Shown: positions 26,084 through 35,492, counted from the stretch's first letter. The stretch is 64,000 bases of DNA from Eubacterium sp. (GCA_022764165.1 JALERM010000085.1:21809-85808), one strand, 5' to 3'. Notes: generated by a model from the sequence alone, not told the origin. A program made the numbers and translations.

Positions 26084-28189
26084 CTAGCTATAAAGTTCCT
26101 GCAGAGAAACTTCCTCTGTTCTGGCACCTTCTTTGACATTCTTTCCGTATGGAAATGCGATTTTATCTTCCGCAGTCAGACCTTCGGAAATCTCATATAC
26201 CGATCCCCATATGATGCGGGATACGGTTACATTCTGCTTTTTCAGTCTGCCATTTCCATCGTCAATCATAACATAATACTGACCGCCTTCTGTTCTGACA
26301 AATGGCTTCTCCACAGTGATTTTGCTGCTGCCTCCCATACCGTCAGCACCCATAGGAGTCAGTTCTGCCCAACTGTAATTGTTCAAACCTTCTGCATTTT
26401 CAATATAAGCGGTGAATGGATATACAGAGGAGCTGCCCTCGCTCTGTCCTTCCAGCGGATAAGGAGAAATTTCCTTCACCTCTGCCACAAAGCTGACACC
26501 TGTATCATAGGAGAATCCATTCAGTTTATCGCCCACCTGCAGATCATCCAGCTTCATCTCGCTGATGCTTCCTTTTATGTAAAGTCCTTCACTGCTGACA
26601 ACCTGGACAATCGGTTTGCCTTCCGGATTATTCGGATCCGCCACAGATTTCACCACACCGTTTAAAGTGCTCTTTACAGTCTGATTCTTTACTTCTTTTT
26701 CAATCTTATTGATTTCAAGATTTGCTTCTTTCAGATCCAGCTGATAATCACGGATTTCTTTTTCTTTATCTTTAATCTGCTTCTGGATTTCTTCTTTTGT
26801 CATACCAAAGTCTGCCAGTTCCATCATGCTGCTGACAGTTCTGGTAAATACAGCGGAGGAAGTCTGAAGATTGGCATAGCATGCAGTCTGTGCTGCAACA
26901 CCGGTGGATGGCTCCGGTTCCTGCGTAGGCTGCGGTTCTTCTGTCGGCATCGGTTCAGGAGTTCCTGTTGGCTCAGGCGTTCCTGTTGGTTCCGGTGTTC
27001 CCGTTGGCTCAGGTGTTCCTGTTGGTTCCGGTGTTCCCGTTGGCTCAGGCGTTCCTGTTGGCTCCGGTGTTCCTGTCGGCTCCGGTGTAACAGTAGGTTC
27101 CGGTGTAACAGTAGGTTCCGGATCCTCTTCTGCCTTCACTCCCAAATCCACCGCATACACAGCATTTTCTTCTATTTCACCAAGTTCTTCACCATTTTGT
27201 TCCCATGCTTTCAGAAGCACAGTTCCATAGGTATCATCCTTCCACACCTCCAGACGAAAATACACCTTTTTCTCCTTCATGGCTTTGAAGAACCCCGCTG
27301 TGACAGTCCCATCGGCTTTTACCAGATAGGTATATGGCTTTTCTGCCGTGCCTTTTCCCCGGCAGAACTCCTCCACCTGTTCCTCTGTCAGTTCTTCATG
27401 CACCTTCATTTTGGAAACGTCTACTTTTTCTATTTCATTCAGTGCCATTTCATATCTTTCATTGGCATCCAGTTCCAGATTTTCATCCTCAATTTTCTGT
27501 CCCCATATTTTCATGAGCTCGCCATTGCTGATATCTCCAGCCCGCACTTCCACCACGAAAAAGCACTGTTCCTTTGCCATTCGGTTCAGAAAACTTCCAA
27601 AAATCACACCATCACTGCTACAAAGGAAATGATAGGGATCCTCCAGAGTTCCCTCGCCCATATACGGTTTTGCATCTGCATCCAGTTCCTGGTATGCAGG
27701 TACCGGTTCTTCTGCCGGCTCATCCGGGAAATCAGGTTCTACCGGAAAATCAGGTTCGTCAATGATACCCGGGTCTTCTCCACCGCCGTTTGACGCAGGT
27801 TTTGTATTTTTCAGCTTGGTGATCTCTCTCTGTGCCTTCTTAATACTCAGTTCAATACCTTCTTTATCCAGCTTTTTCATTTCCAGTTCCAGATTCACCA
27901 GAGTCATATCATAAGATACCAGAGGATCTCCCTCCTGGACCGTATCTCCCTCCTGGACAAAGACTTCTTCCACAACCTGGTTACTTCCCAGATACACATT
28001 CTGAGAGACATCTGAGGTGATATTTCCGGAAAGGTTCAGATCATTCATTCCTCCATACCATCCCATCATTTCCTGAACAGATGCCACCTTTACCTGCTCA
28101 CTATTGGTTTGTCTGACAGCAAATACGATTCCGGTGCCAAGGAGAAGAACACCGGCAGCCGTTCCCGCCACAATCCATCTCTTTTTCAT
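26084..28189 (-). CDS. Membrane-fusion adaptor (HlyD/YknX type) with large inserted module
   Basis: 701-aa exported adaptor of the ABC exporter. An N-terminal membrane anchor is followed by the first barrel/lipoyl half (VYLGSNQVVEEVFVQEGDTV) and a coiled-coil strand (about 110-150). The second coiled coil starts near 475 (KEEIQKQIKDKEKEIRDYQ), then lipoyl (LNGVVKSV) and beta-barrel domains to the end. Between the coiled coils sits an insert of about 320 aa. It contains an Asp/Glu/Pro-rich stretch, two similar modules (GEGTLEDPYHFL... and GKGTAEKPYTYL..., each about 60-70 aa), and TPEPTG repeats. Usual adaptors are 350-450 aa. Its ATG overlaps the ATPase stop (ATGA). The adaptor role is firm; the insert is unexplained. 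Confidence 0.85.
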   Translation of the reverse strand: MKKRWIVAGTAAGVLLLGTGIVFAVRQTNSEQVKVASVQEMMGWYGGMNDLNLSGNITSDVSQNVYLGSNQVVEEVFVQEGDTVQEGDPLVSYDMTLVNLELEMKKLDKEGIELSIKKAQREITKLKNTKPASNGGGEDPGIIDEPDFPVEPDFPDEPAEEPVPAYQELDADAKPYMGEGTLEDPYHFLCSSDGVIFGSFLNRMAKEQCFFVVEVRAGDISNGELMKIWGQKIEDENLELDANERYEMALNEIEKVDVSKMKVHEELTEEQVEEFCRGKGTAEKPYTYLVKADGTVTAGFFKAMKEKKVYFRLEVWKDDTYGTVLLKAWEQNGEELGEIEENAVYAVDLGVKAEEDPEPTVTPEPTVTPEPTGTPEPTGTPEPTGTPEPTGTPEPTGTPEPTGTPEPTGTPEPMPTEEPQPTQEPEPSTGVAAQTACYANLQTSSAVFTRTVSSMMELADFGMTKEEIQKQIKDKEKEIRDYQLDLKEANLEINKIEKEVKNQTVKSTLNGVVKSVADPNNPEGKPIVQVVSSEGLYIKGSISEMKLDDLQVGDKLNGFSYDTGVSFVAEVKEISPYPLEGQSEGSSSVYPFTAYIENAEGLNNYSWAELTPMGADGMGGSSKITVEKPFVRTEGGQYYVMIDDGNGRLKKQNVTVSRIIWGSVYEISEGLTAEDKIAFPYGKNVKEGARTEEVSLQELYS
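26943..27120 (-). repeat. Tandem 18-bp repeat coding for TPEPTG
   Basis: About ten near-identical 18-bp units encode (TPEPTG)n, with TPEPTV variants at the upstream coding end and diverged PMPTEEP units at the other. It forms a Pro/Thr/Glu-rich spacer inside the adaptor. Copy number is likely to vary between strains by replication slippage, always in frame. Confidence 0.9.
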
Positions 28190-28866
28190 TGTATTCCTTC
28201 CTCCTTTTTCAGGACTCCGTCACGGATAATCACCTTACGCTGTGCACAGGATGCAATATCTGCATCATGGGTAATCATAAGGATGCTGACCCCCTCATCG
28301 TTCAGACTCTGGAAAAGCTCCATCACCTGCTCACCGGATGTACTGTCAAGAGCTCCTGTGGGCTCGTCAGCCAGAAGAATCTTCGGACGATTGACCATTG
28401 CTCTGGCAATAGCCACTCTCTGTTTTTGTCCTCCGGATAACTGATTAGGAATAAAATTCACTCGATCCGAAAGTCCCACCCGGTCCAGTGCCTGCAGGGC
28501 TCTCTCTCTTCTTTCTTTTTTCGGTACATTGGCATAGGTCAGAGGCAATTCCACATTTTCCAGGGCTGTCTGCCGCGGAAGCAGCTGAAAATTCTGGAAT
28601 ACAAAACCGATTTTATTCAGGCGCAGATCCGACATTTCATTTTCTGTGCATTTGCTGATATCCTGACCGTCCAGAATTAACGTACCGGAAGTGGGCTGGT
28701 CCAGGCATCCCACAAGGTTCATCAATGTGGTCTTTCCGGAACCGGAGGGGCCCATGACAGCCACATATTCTCCCTCTTCCATTGTAAAACAGATATTTTT
28801 CAGAACAGGGATTACCATTTTTCCCTGTATATAATCTTTACAGATATTGTTCATTTCAAGGATCAC
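28186..28866 (-). CDS. ABC transporter ATP-binding protein, MacB/LolD type
   Basis: 226-aa ATPase. It has Walker A GPSGSGKTT, the Q-loop NFQLLPRQTA, signature LSGGQKQRVAIARA and Walker B ILLADEPTGALD, with the switch His in ITHDADIA. It powers the permease at 24794-26071. Starts and stops overlap with both neighbouring adaptors by 4 bp, showing tight coupling. Confidence 0.96.
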   Translation of the reverse strand: MILEMNNICKDYIQGKMVIPVLKNICFTMEEGEYVAVMGPSGSGKTTLMNLVGCLDQPTSGTLILDGQDISKCTENEMSDLRLNKIGFVFQNFQLLPRQTALENVELPLTYANVPKKERRERALQALDRVGLSDRVNFIPNQLSGGQKQRVAIARAMVNRPKILLADEPTGALDSTSGEQVMELFQSLNDEGVSILMITHDADIASCAQRKVIIRDGVLKKEEGIQ

Positions 28867-30254
28867 TGCTCATCCTCCGTTTCTCCGTCAACTGCGCCGG
28901 ATTCCTCTTCCATCATTCCATCTGCCGGCATTTCTTCTCCGACCATTCCCTCTTCGATCATGCCATCATCCATCATACCGTCTTCCATCATAGAATTATC
29001 CATCATGCCATCGTCTATGATTTCGCCTTCCATGCCATCTTCCATCATCTGAGGATTGCTCTGTCCCATCTGACCATTTTCACCGGGGGCAGTGGACATT
29101 CCTTCTTCAAGCCCCTCTTCCGGATATGTAATCATATCTTCTTCTGACAATCCATCCGCAATCTCATACTCGAACAATTCTTCATCGTACTGGCCCAGCG
29201 TGATTTTCCGTTTTTCCAGTTTGCCTTTTCCATTGTCCGCCCATACGTACGGATCATCGTCATCCAGACCACCGATCATATATTCAGTCAGCCAGATACC
29301 TGCCCGTTCTTCCTCCTGACCGTAATCTACTTCAATATAGACGTGCTGACCCAGCATCAGACCTTCCGAAGATTCCAGATCCACATAAAATGGATAGGAG
29401 TTGGTCTGCGTCATGGAATCGCCGCCAGAATAATACATATTTCCGGAGTCATTTCCCGGGTTCTGCATGTCCACTTCACCCATCACACCTTTCCAGGTGA
29501 CATCATCATCCAGACGAGAATGTACGATGACAGGCTGTCCCGGCATAATGGAACCCATATTCTGCTCATTAATTTTACCTTTGACACGGAAATCCCCCAT
29601 GGCAATGATTGTCATAAATGCCTGGCTCTCTCCATAATAATACATATCTTCATTGTTTCCGTTATTAATGGACTGCACCACGCCGGCCATTTCACTGACC
29701 ACTTCTGCATTTTCAATATTATCCTGAAGCTTCTGGATCTCCACCTGCTTGCTCTTTTTCTCATATTCACTCTGTTTCAGTTCCATCTGAGCACTCTGAA
29801 TCTGCAGGGTATAATCCAGCTTGGCATCACTGGACGCATTCCTCTTTTCCTTTTCCAAAGCCGCAATCTCATTGTACTTGTTTCCAATGGCATTGCTGAT
29901 CCGCTCCAGTTCCAGCTGGGCTTTGCTCAGATTTTCTTTATCATTTTCTGTATCATAGGAAAATAGAGGAGTACCCACCTCTACTTCCTGTCCTTCTTCC
30001 ACATAAATTTCTTTAACCGTTTTTTCCTGATTCGGCTGGATCTCCAGCTTTTCCTGCGTTTCCACCACGCCCGCAAAACGATTCAGTGCACCTGCCATAT
30101 TTCCCTGACTGGTCAGACTTTCCACAGTTGTCACATAAACAACATTCTCATCATTTCCCGAGCCATCCCGTCCCAGAGCAAACCAGATGCCTCCACCAAC
30201 AACCAGAACAGCTGCCGCTGCCGATATCCCAATAATCAGCTTTTTATTCTTCAT
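28863..30254 (-). CDS. Membrane-fusion adaptor with acidic methionine-rich tail
   Basis: 463-aa adaptor and first gene of the exporter operon. An N-terminal membrane anchor (LIIGISAAAAVLVVGGGIWF), lipoyl half (QTVKEIYVEEGQEVEV-like), coiled coil with KNEIAALEKEK-like heptads (about 110-185), and barrel domains make an ordinary YknX-type core. The last 75 residues are very unusual: repeats of DGMM/DDGM/EEGM with about 17 Met among Asp/Glu. The ATG at 30254 has GGAGGG 6 nt upstream. Two adaptors for one ATPase/permease pair is uncommon. The methionine tail might bind metal ions, by analogy with Met-rich copper proteins; that is speculative. No good -35 was found, though GATACAAT lies near 30300. 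Confidence 0.85.
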   Translation of the reverse strand: MKNKKLIIGISAAAAVLVVGGGIWFALGRDGSGNDENVVYVTTVESLTSQGNMAGALNRFAGVVETQEKLEIQPNQEKTVKEIYVEEGQEVEVGTPLFSYDTENDKENLSKAQLELERISNAIGNKYNEIAALEKEKRNASSDAKLDYTLQIQSAQMELKQSEYEKKSKQVEIQKLQDNIENAEVVSEMAGVVQSINNGNNEDMYYYGESQAFMTIIAMGDFRVKGKINEQNMGSIMPGQPVIVHSRLDDDVTWKGVMGEVDMQNPGNDSGNMYYSGGDSMTQTNSYPFYVDLESSEGLMLGQHVYIEVDYGQEEERAGIWLTEYMIGGLDDDDPYVWADNGKGKLEKRKITLGQYDEELFEYEIADGLSEEDMITYPEEGLEEGMSTAPGENGQMGQSNPQMMEDGMEGEIIDDGMMDNSMMEDGMMDDGMIEEGMVGEEMPADGMMEEESGAVDGETEDEQ

Positions 30255-30360
30255 CTTCACCCTCCACATGAATATTACGTATACTTTGGATAATATTGTA
30301 TCATAAACCCGGGAGGTTATTTCTTAATTTTACCTTACTATTTCTATAAAATTAAAACTA

Positions 30361-30388
30361 TTGACTTTCCACCACTTTTTGGTACACT
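30361..30388 (+). promoter_or_regulatory. Predicted promoter of the DUF1294 fusion gene
   Basis: TTGACT (30361-30366) and TACACT (30383-30388) with 16-bp spacing. The leader is about 50 nt and ends with GGAGG ahead of the ATG at 30446. Confidence 0.55.
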
Positions 30389-30445
30389 ATAACTATATTT
30401 TACTATGTATTCCCCACTTTTACATAAAAATGGAGGTTTTTCCGT

Positions 30446-31753
30446 ATGAAACTGTTTCTTATTTACCTTATTTTGATTAATCTGGTCGGTTTTGCCGCTT
30501 TCGGCATCGACAAGTATCGTGCCCGGCATAATCTGTGGCGAATCCGGGAGTCATCTCTTATGCTCTTTGCCTTAGCCGGAGGTGCAATCGGATGTCTGGC
30601 CGGTATGTATATTTTCCGGCACAAAACACTTCACCGTAAGTTCACCATAGGAATTCCTGTGATTCTTGCTCTTGAACTGATTCTTGCGGGTTCCGTTTTT
30701 TACTGGTATGAAAAACATATCCCCTATCAGCAGAACCCGAAAAAACTGGTCAGCCATGAACTATCTTTACTGCAGCAGACGGACACCGCATCGGTTTCCG
30801 GTCTGCTTAACTATGCAGATATTTTCCCATCAGCCACCTCCGAAGCTCCAATTCCCGATGAAATTCTGCAGATTTTTGTGGATTTTTACCGTTCTTTTTC
30901 TTACAAAATTACGAATGTGCAAACCAATGACAATACCAGTACCGTATCAGTACGTCTGAATACTCTGGACGGCCGGCAGGTTGCCCGGGAATATTCCCGC
31001 AGTGTACTGGTCAAACAAATCCAGAATTCTGCCAGCCCGGCTACCGTTGAATTCTCTCTGGAAGACTGTTACCTTCTTCTGAAAAATGTTCTGGACACCT
31101 GTACATTTACATCTGTTCCATCTGATTATACAATTTCCCTGACCAGAAAAGACCAGATCTGGTCCATTGATTCCCCCACTAAACTTGCTCTGGCAGTGAC
31201 CGGTAACTTTGCTTCCCATGTATCTGATGCAGATTTATTCTCACCTGCAGAGATTGCAGATATTTATCTTGACACCATTCAGGGATTTGATTCTGAACAA
31301 TTGAGCCGCTACCTTTCTCTGGACAACCTGTTTATCGGTGATGCCGAATATAAACGGGAAATCTCCCGTGCACTGGCCAGACAGCTTCTGACTTATCTGG
31401 ATTATTCGATTGTTTCGGAGGAAATAACAGAAGAAGGTATGGATGCGGATGTGAATATAACGCTGACCAGCTGTGACTGCAGTTCCATGATGAACCAGTA
31501 TCAGCAGGAAGTCATCGCCTATACCGACACGGCACAGGCCTTGCAGGACGGCATCAGCGGGAGACTGAACACCGCCAATCGCCTCCTGGTAAAAGCAATT
31601 ACGGAAAATACAGAATCCATCAGCACACCGGTCACCATGCATATGCACAATGACGGGTCGGGCTGGAAACCGGAAATGAATGATGAAATGGGAGAAGCAC
31701 TGCTGGGGAACATCAGCGATGCGGTAAAAGAGATTACGGAAAAACTGGAATAG
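30446..31753 (+). CDS. DUF1294 membrane domain fused to a large extracytoplasmic domain
   Basis: 435-aa protein. Residues 1-90 match DUF1294: two or three helices with the typical FAAFGIDKYRARHNLWRIRE and GGAIGCLAGMYIFRHKTLHRKF. Standalone DUF1294 proteins end here. The remaining 345 residues, outside the membrane by topology, appear to hold two related alpha+beta repeats. Each resembles the NTF2-like/DUF5105 type found in lipoproteins (FVDFYRSFSYKITNVQ... and YLDTIQGFDSEQLSRYL...). No function is known for either part. It is monocistronic, with its own promoter and a terminator shared with aspS. Confidence 0.75.
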   Translation: MKLFLIYLILINLVGFAAFGIDKYRARHNLWRIRESSLMLFALAGGAIGCLAGMYIFRHKTLHRKFTIGIPVILALELILAGSVFYWYEKHIPYQQNPKKLVSHELSLLQQTDTASVSGLLNYADIFPSATSEAPIPDEILQIFVDFYRSFSYKITNVQTNDNTSTVSVRLNTLDGRQVAREYSRSVLVKQIQNSASPATVEFSLEDCYLLLKNVLDTCTFTSVPSDYTISLTRKDQIWSIDSPTKLALAVTGNFASHVSDADLFSPAEIADIYLDTIQGFDSEQLSRYLSLDNLFIGDAEYKREISRALARQLLTYLDYSIVSEEITEEGMDADVNITLTSCDCSSMMNQYQQEVIAYTDTAQALQDGISGRLNTANRLLVKAITENTESISTPVTMHMHNDGSGWKPEMNDEMGEALLGNISDAVKEITEKLE

Positions 31754-31765
31754 TGTATAAAATTA

Positions 31766-31794
31766 CCCCGGGGAAAATGTAAAAATCCCCGGGG
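31766..31794. terminator. Bidirectional terminator between the DUF1294 gene and aspS
   Basis: CCCCGGGG at 31766-31773 and again at 31787-31794 form a hairpin, flanked by AAAAATTAATTTTT on one side and TAATTTTAT on the other. It serves both converging transcripts. Confidence 0.7.
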
Positions 31795-31815
31795 AAAAAT
31801 TAATTTTTAAAATAA

Positions 31816-33600
31816 TTAATCTTCTCGAATCTGGATGCCCAGTTCTTCCAGCTGTTTTTCGTCTACCACATTTGGCGCTTCTGACATGAGGCAGGAGGCA
31901 TCTTTTACTTTCGGGAATGCGATGACGTCGCGGATGCTGTCCTGTTTTGCCATCAGCATAACGAGACGGTCGAGTCCGTACGCCAGTCCTGCGTGAGGCG
32001 GTACACCGTATTTAAATGCTGTCAGGAGGAAGCCAAACTGTTCGTAAGCTTTTTCTTTTGTAAAGCCCAGTGCTTCGAACATTTTTTCCTGAATATCGTT
32101 CTGGTGGATTCTGACACTTCCGCCGCCGATCTCGGTTCCGTTGAGAACGATGTCGTATGCTTTGGCACGTACGCGACCCGGATCGGTATCGATGTACTGA
32201 AGGTCTTCTTCCATCGGCATGGTAAATGGATGATGCATGGCTTTGAAGCGGTTTTCTTCCTCGGACCACTCCAGCAACGGGAATTCTGTAATCCATACAA
32301 ATCGATATACAGAGTTGTCCAACAGATCCATCTGACGGGCCAGTTCCAGACGCAGTGCGCCCAGTACATCCCATACTACTTTATTTTTGTCAGCAGCAAA
32401 GAGAAGCAGGTCGCCCGGCTGACCGTCCATAGCCTGTACCAGGGCATTCATCTCTTCTTCTTTCATGAATTTTCCGAAAGATGATTTGAGTGTTCCATCC
32501 TCCTGGATGGCCACATAAGCCAGTCCCTTTGCGCCGTAATCTTTGGCGAAGTCTACCAGCTTGTCGATTTTCTTTCTCGGCATACTGCCCTGTCCTTTGG
32601 CGTTGATACCACGGACAGAACCTCCATTTTCCAGTGCGTTCTTGAATACTACAAATTCACAGTCTTTCACAACTGCTGATACGTCATGCAGTTCCATGCC
32701 GAAACGCAGGTCCGGTTTGTCAGAACCGAAGCGGTCCATGGCTTCCTGCCACGGCATACGCTGAATGGGAAGCGGCACTTCCACATCCAGAACCTCTTTG
32801 AACAGATAAGCCAGCAGACGTTCATTTACATCCATGACATCGTTTTCATCTACGAAGGACAGCTCCATATCGATCTGTGTAAATTCCGGCTGACGGTCTG
32901 CACGCAGGTCTTCATCACGGAAGCAGCGCACGATCTGGATGTAGCGGTCATAACCGGAGCACATCAGAAGCTGTTTGAACAGCTGCGGCGACTGGGGAAG
33001 TGCGTAAAAGTTGCCCGGATGGATACGGCTCGGCACCAGATAATCTCTGGCTCCTTCCGGTGTGCTCTTTGTCAGCATAGGAGTCTCAATCTCCAGAAAT
33101 CCTTCGTTTGCCATGAACTGACGGGTCAGAGTGGAAATCTGAGAACGCATCATCAGATTTCTCTGGATGTCCGGTCTTCTCAGATCCAGGAAACGGTATT
33201 TGAGACGAAGTTCTTCTTTTGTTTTGCTGTTTTCTTCAATCGGGAACGGCGGAGTTTCAGCCTCTGCCAGAACACGCAGGGTATTAACACGGATTTCGAT
33301 TTCACCGGTTTTCAGATTGGTGTTCACCGCACCGGAACGTGCCTCCACAACACCGGTAACTGCGATAACAAATTCACTTCTCAGACGGGTAGCTTTCTCA
33401 AAGCCTGCCTCGTCAATATCACCATTTTCAAAAATCAGCTGCATGATACCGGTACGGTCACGCAGGTCTACAAATATAATACCGCCTTTATTTCTGCTTT
33501 TCTGTACCCAGCCCATCAGCGTAACGGTTTCTCCGATATTAGCTGTGGTTACTTCGGTACAGCGATGGGTACGTTTCATACCCCTCATTGACTCTGCCAT
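31816..33600 (-). CDS. aspS: Aspartyl-tRNA synthetase
   Basis: 594-aa class II synthetase charging tRNA-Asp. It has the N-terminal OB fold (MGWVQKSRNKGGIIFVDLRD), motif 2 CFRDEDLRADRQPEFTQID, the bacterial insertion domain (about 290-425), and motif 3 GLAYGLDRLVMLM. It has full bacterial length. It is the last gene of the apt-relA-hemZ-hisS operon, 18 bp behind hisS, and AGGAGG-like GGAAGAG precedes the ATG. No T-box leader is present in the short gap. Whether it is Asp-specific or also charges tRNA-Asn cannot be decided here. Confidence 0.97.
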   Translation of the reverse strand: MAESMRGMKRTHRCTEVTTANIGETVTLMGWVQKSRNKGGIIFVDLRDRTGIMQLIFENGDIDEAGFEKATRLRSEFVIAVTGVVEARSGAVNTNLKTGEIEIRVNTLRVLAEAETPPFPIEENSKTKEELRLKYRFLDLRRPDIQRNLMMRSQISTLTRQFMANEGFLEIETPMLTKSTPEGARDYLVPSRIHPGNFYALPQSPQLFKQLLMCSGYDRYIQIVRCFRDEDLRADRQPEFTQIDMELSFVDENDVMDVNERLLAYLFKEVLDVEVPLPIQRMPWQEAMDRFGSDKPDLRFGMELHDVSAVVKDCEFVVFKNALENGGSVRGINAKGQGSMPRKKIDKLVDFAKDYGAKGLAYVAIQEDGTLKSSFGKFMKEEEMNALVQAMDGQPGDLLLFAADKNKVVWDVLGALRLELARQMDLLDNSVYRFVWITEFPLLEWSEEENRFKAMHHPFTMPMEEDLQYIDTDPGRVRAKAYDIVLNGTEIGGGSVRIHQNDIQEKMFEALGFTKEKAYEQFGFLLTAFKYGVPPHAGLAYGLDRLVMLMAKQDSIRDVIAFPKVKDASCLMSEAPNVVDEKQLEELGIQIRED

Positions 33601-33618
33601 ATCTCTTCCTCCTTAAAA

Positions 33619-34869
33619 TCAATTATTGAAAAATTCAACGATTTCCTCGTAGCCTTCTTCTTTCAGCTGTTCCTCCTGAAACTTTTTGTTCTTCTTCATC
33701 ACTGCGATGGTTACCTGAATGCCGTTTTTACGATCTTCCTCTGCCTGTTTCAGCACTTTCATCATACCTTCTGCCGGCATGTTTTTCTCGATCAGAAGGG
33801 CTTTTTTCGATGAAGCGCCCGGAACCTGGAAACCGCGTTCCATCAGGAGCATGATAATTCTTTCAAATCCGATGGAGAATCCACAGGCACAGGTGTTATT
33901 GCCGGTGAATTTGCCGATCATTTCATCGTAACGGCCGCCGCCGCCCACGCTTCCACCGAATTCATCCATGGAAATTTCAAAAATCGGTCCAGTATAGTAG
34001 GACATCCCACGAACCAGTGTGGGGTCAAAGGCAATTTTAAATTCTGCGCTCTTCACCGCATCCACGCTGTTCATGATCAGTTCCAGACCGTCTGCGTATT
34101 CTGCATCCAGAACACCAGCCAGCTTTTCTTTAATATAGCGGACACCTGCCACATCCGGTGTGACTTCTGCAAACATGGCAAGATAGGTGTCGATGGATTC
34201 TTTTGCAAATCCTTCTTTCTCCAGTTCTTCACGGACACCGTCCATACCGATCTTGTCCATCTTATCAAGAATGATAAATACGGTATCAAAGGTTTCCGGT
34301 GCAAATCCGCTGTAAGCTGCCATAGCTTTCAGAATCCGTCTGTCATTGATACGAATGGTAAAGTTTTTAAAATCAAGCTTGCCCAGCAGTGTGGTTGTAG
34401 CCAGGATCAGTTCAATCTCAGCCAGATTGGTGGGCTCACCAAGAATATCGATATCGCACTGCATAAACTGACGGTAACGTCCTCTCTGGGGACGGTCCGC
34501 ACGCCATACATTGCCCATCTGCAGAGCTTTAAAAGGAACCGGCAGCTCATTGGCATGGTTGGCGTAATAACGGGAGAGAGGCACGGTCAGGTCATAGCGA
34601 AGACCGCCGTCCACCAGATCAGCCTCACACTCGGCAGTGTCCAGTTTGAGCTTTTCTCCTCTTTTCAGAATTTTGAAGATCAGTTTTTCATTTTCTCCGC
34701 CCTGTTTGCTGGACAGGTTTTCAATATGTTCTACGCAGGGGGTCTCAATGGATGAAAATCCAAAGGTACTGTATGTCTCTTTTATCAGACGGATCACATA
34801 ATCACGGACCGCCATCTCTGCCGGCAGAATGTCTTTCATTCCGGTTACCGGTTTTTTCTTTAATGCCAT
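33619..34869 (-). CDS. hisS: Histidyl-tRNA synthetase
   Basis: 416-aa class II synthetase charging tRNA-His. Motifs seen are motif 2 region MGNVWRADRPQRGRYRQF, the histidine-binding LVRGMSYYTGPIFEI, motif 3 GGGRYDEMIG with FSIGFERIIMLL, and the C-terminal anticodon domain ending VEFFNN. It is placed between the HD-GYP protein (29-bp gap) and aspS (18-bp gap); the hisS-aspS pair is widely conserved in Bacillota. Confidence 0.97.
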   Translation of the reverse strand: MALKKKPVTGMKDILPAEMAVRDYVIRLIKETYSTFGFSSIETPCVEHIENLSSKQGGENEKLIFKILKRGEKLKLDTAECEADLVDGGLRYDLTVPLSRYYANHANELPVPFKALQMGNVWRADRPQRGRYRQFMQCDIDILGEPTNLAEIELILATTTLLGKLDFKNFTIRINDRRILKAMAAYSGFAPETFDTVFIILDKMDKIGMDGVREELEKEGFAKESIDTYLAMFAEVTPDVAGVRYIKEKLAGVLDAEYADGLELIMNSVDAVKSAEFKIAFDPTLVRGMSYYTGPIFEISMDEFGGSVGGGGRYDEMIGKFTGNNTCACGFSIGFERIIMLLMERGFQVPGASSKKALLIEKNMPAEGMMKVLKQAEEDRKNGIQVTIAVMKKNKKFQEEQLKEEGYEEIVEFFNN

Positions 34870-34898
34870 AATAATTCTCCTCTCATCTCTGATGTCAC

Positions 34899-35492
34899 TT
34901 ACTCCAGTTCTTCTGCCGGAAGATGGATCACCGGTTCATCTTCCTCATGAAGCATTCTCTGGAATGCAAGAAATACTTTTATATCAAAATCTTTTATATC
35001 TTCTATCATCAGCTCAACCGCAGTCTTCCGGTCAAAGGACTTTCGGTACGGTCTGTCTGAGGTCAGCGCCGCATACACATCGCACACCCGGATGATTCTT
35101 GCCCCCAGCGGGATTGCCTCGCCGGACAGATTTTCCGGGTAGCCGCTGCCATCCATGTTTTCATGGTGATACAGAACTGTCTGAAGTATCCGCTCGGAGT
35201 ATCCTCTCTGTTTCAGTATGTCATAACTTGCCTGAGAATGAAGCCGGACATAATGGATTTCCTCCACGATCAGTCGTTCCGCATCTTCATCCAGGGCGTT
35301 TGACACCCTTTCTTTTCCTATATCATGGAGCATACCTGCAACCGCCATGTCATAACAATAGTCTTCCGGAAGTCCCAGTTCTTTTGCCAGACCACAGGCA
35401 AGATTGCTGACCCTCATACCATGCACCAACTGTTCTCTCAGACTGTACTGCAGCAGATGCTTCTGATTGACATACTTTTCCGATGTGGTCAC
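34899..35492 (-). CDS. Stand-alone HD-GYP domain phosphohydrolase
   Basis: 197-aa protein consisting almost only of an HD-GYP domain. It has an early His (LVHGMRVSNLACGLA), the HD pair (GMLHDIGKERV), HSQASYDILKQRGY, and HHENMDGSGYPENLSG (the GYP motif) with RVCDVYAALTSDRPYR. Such proteins hydrolyse cyclic di-GMP or act on other phosphoesters. No sensor domain is fused. The GTG at 35492 is preferred because GGGAGG lies 7 nt upstream; an ATG at 35507 is possible. It sits between hemZ and hisS in the relA operon. Confidence 0.85.
   Translation of the reverse strand: MTTSEKYVNQKHLLQYSLREQLVHGMRVSNLACGLAKELGLPEDYCYDMAVAGMLHDIGKERVSNALDEDAERLIVEEIHYVRLHSQASYDILKQRGYSERILQTVLYHHENMDGSGYPENLSGEAIPLGARIIRVCDVYAALTSDRPYRKSFDRKTAVELMIEDIKDFDIKVFLAFQRMLHEEDEPVIHLPAEELE

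Noticed and set aside
26943..27120. CRISPR or other spaced repeat array
   Set aside because: The 18-bp units are directly tandem without spacers, keep frame and code for TPEPTG within the adaptor gene.
33601..34898. T-box leader for hisS/aspS
   Set aside because: The gaps before both genes are under 30 bp and contain no specifier or TGGTACCGCG-type motif.
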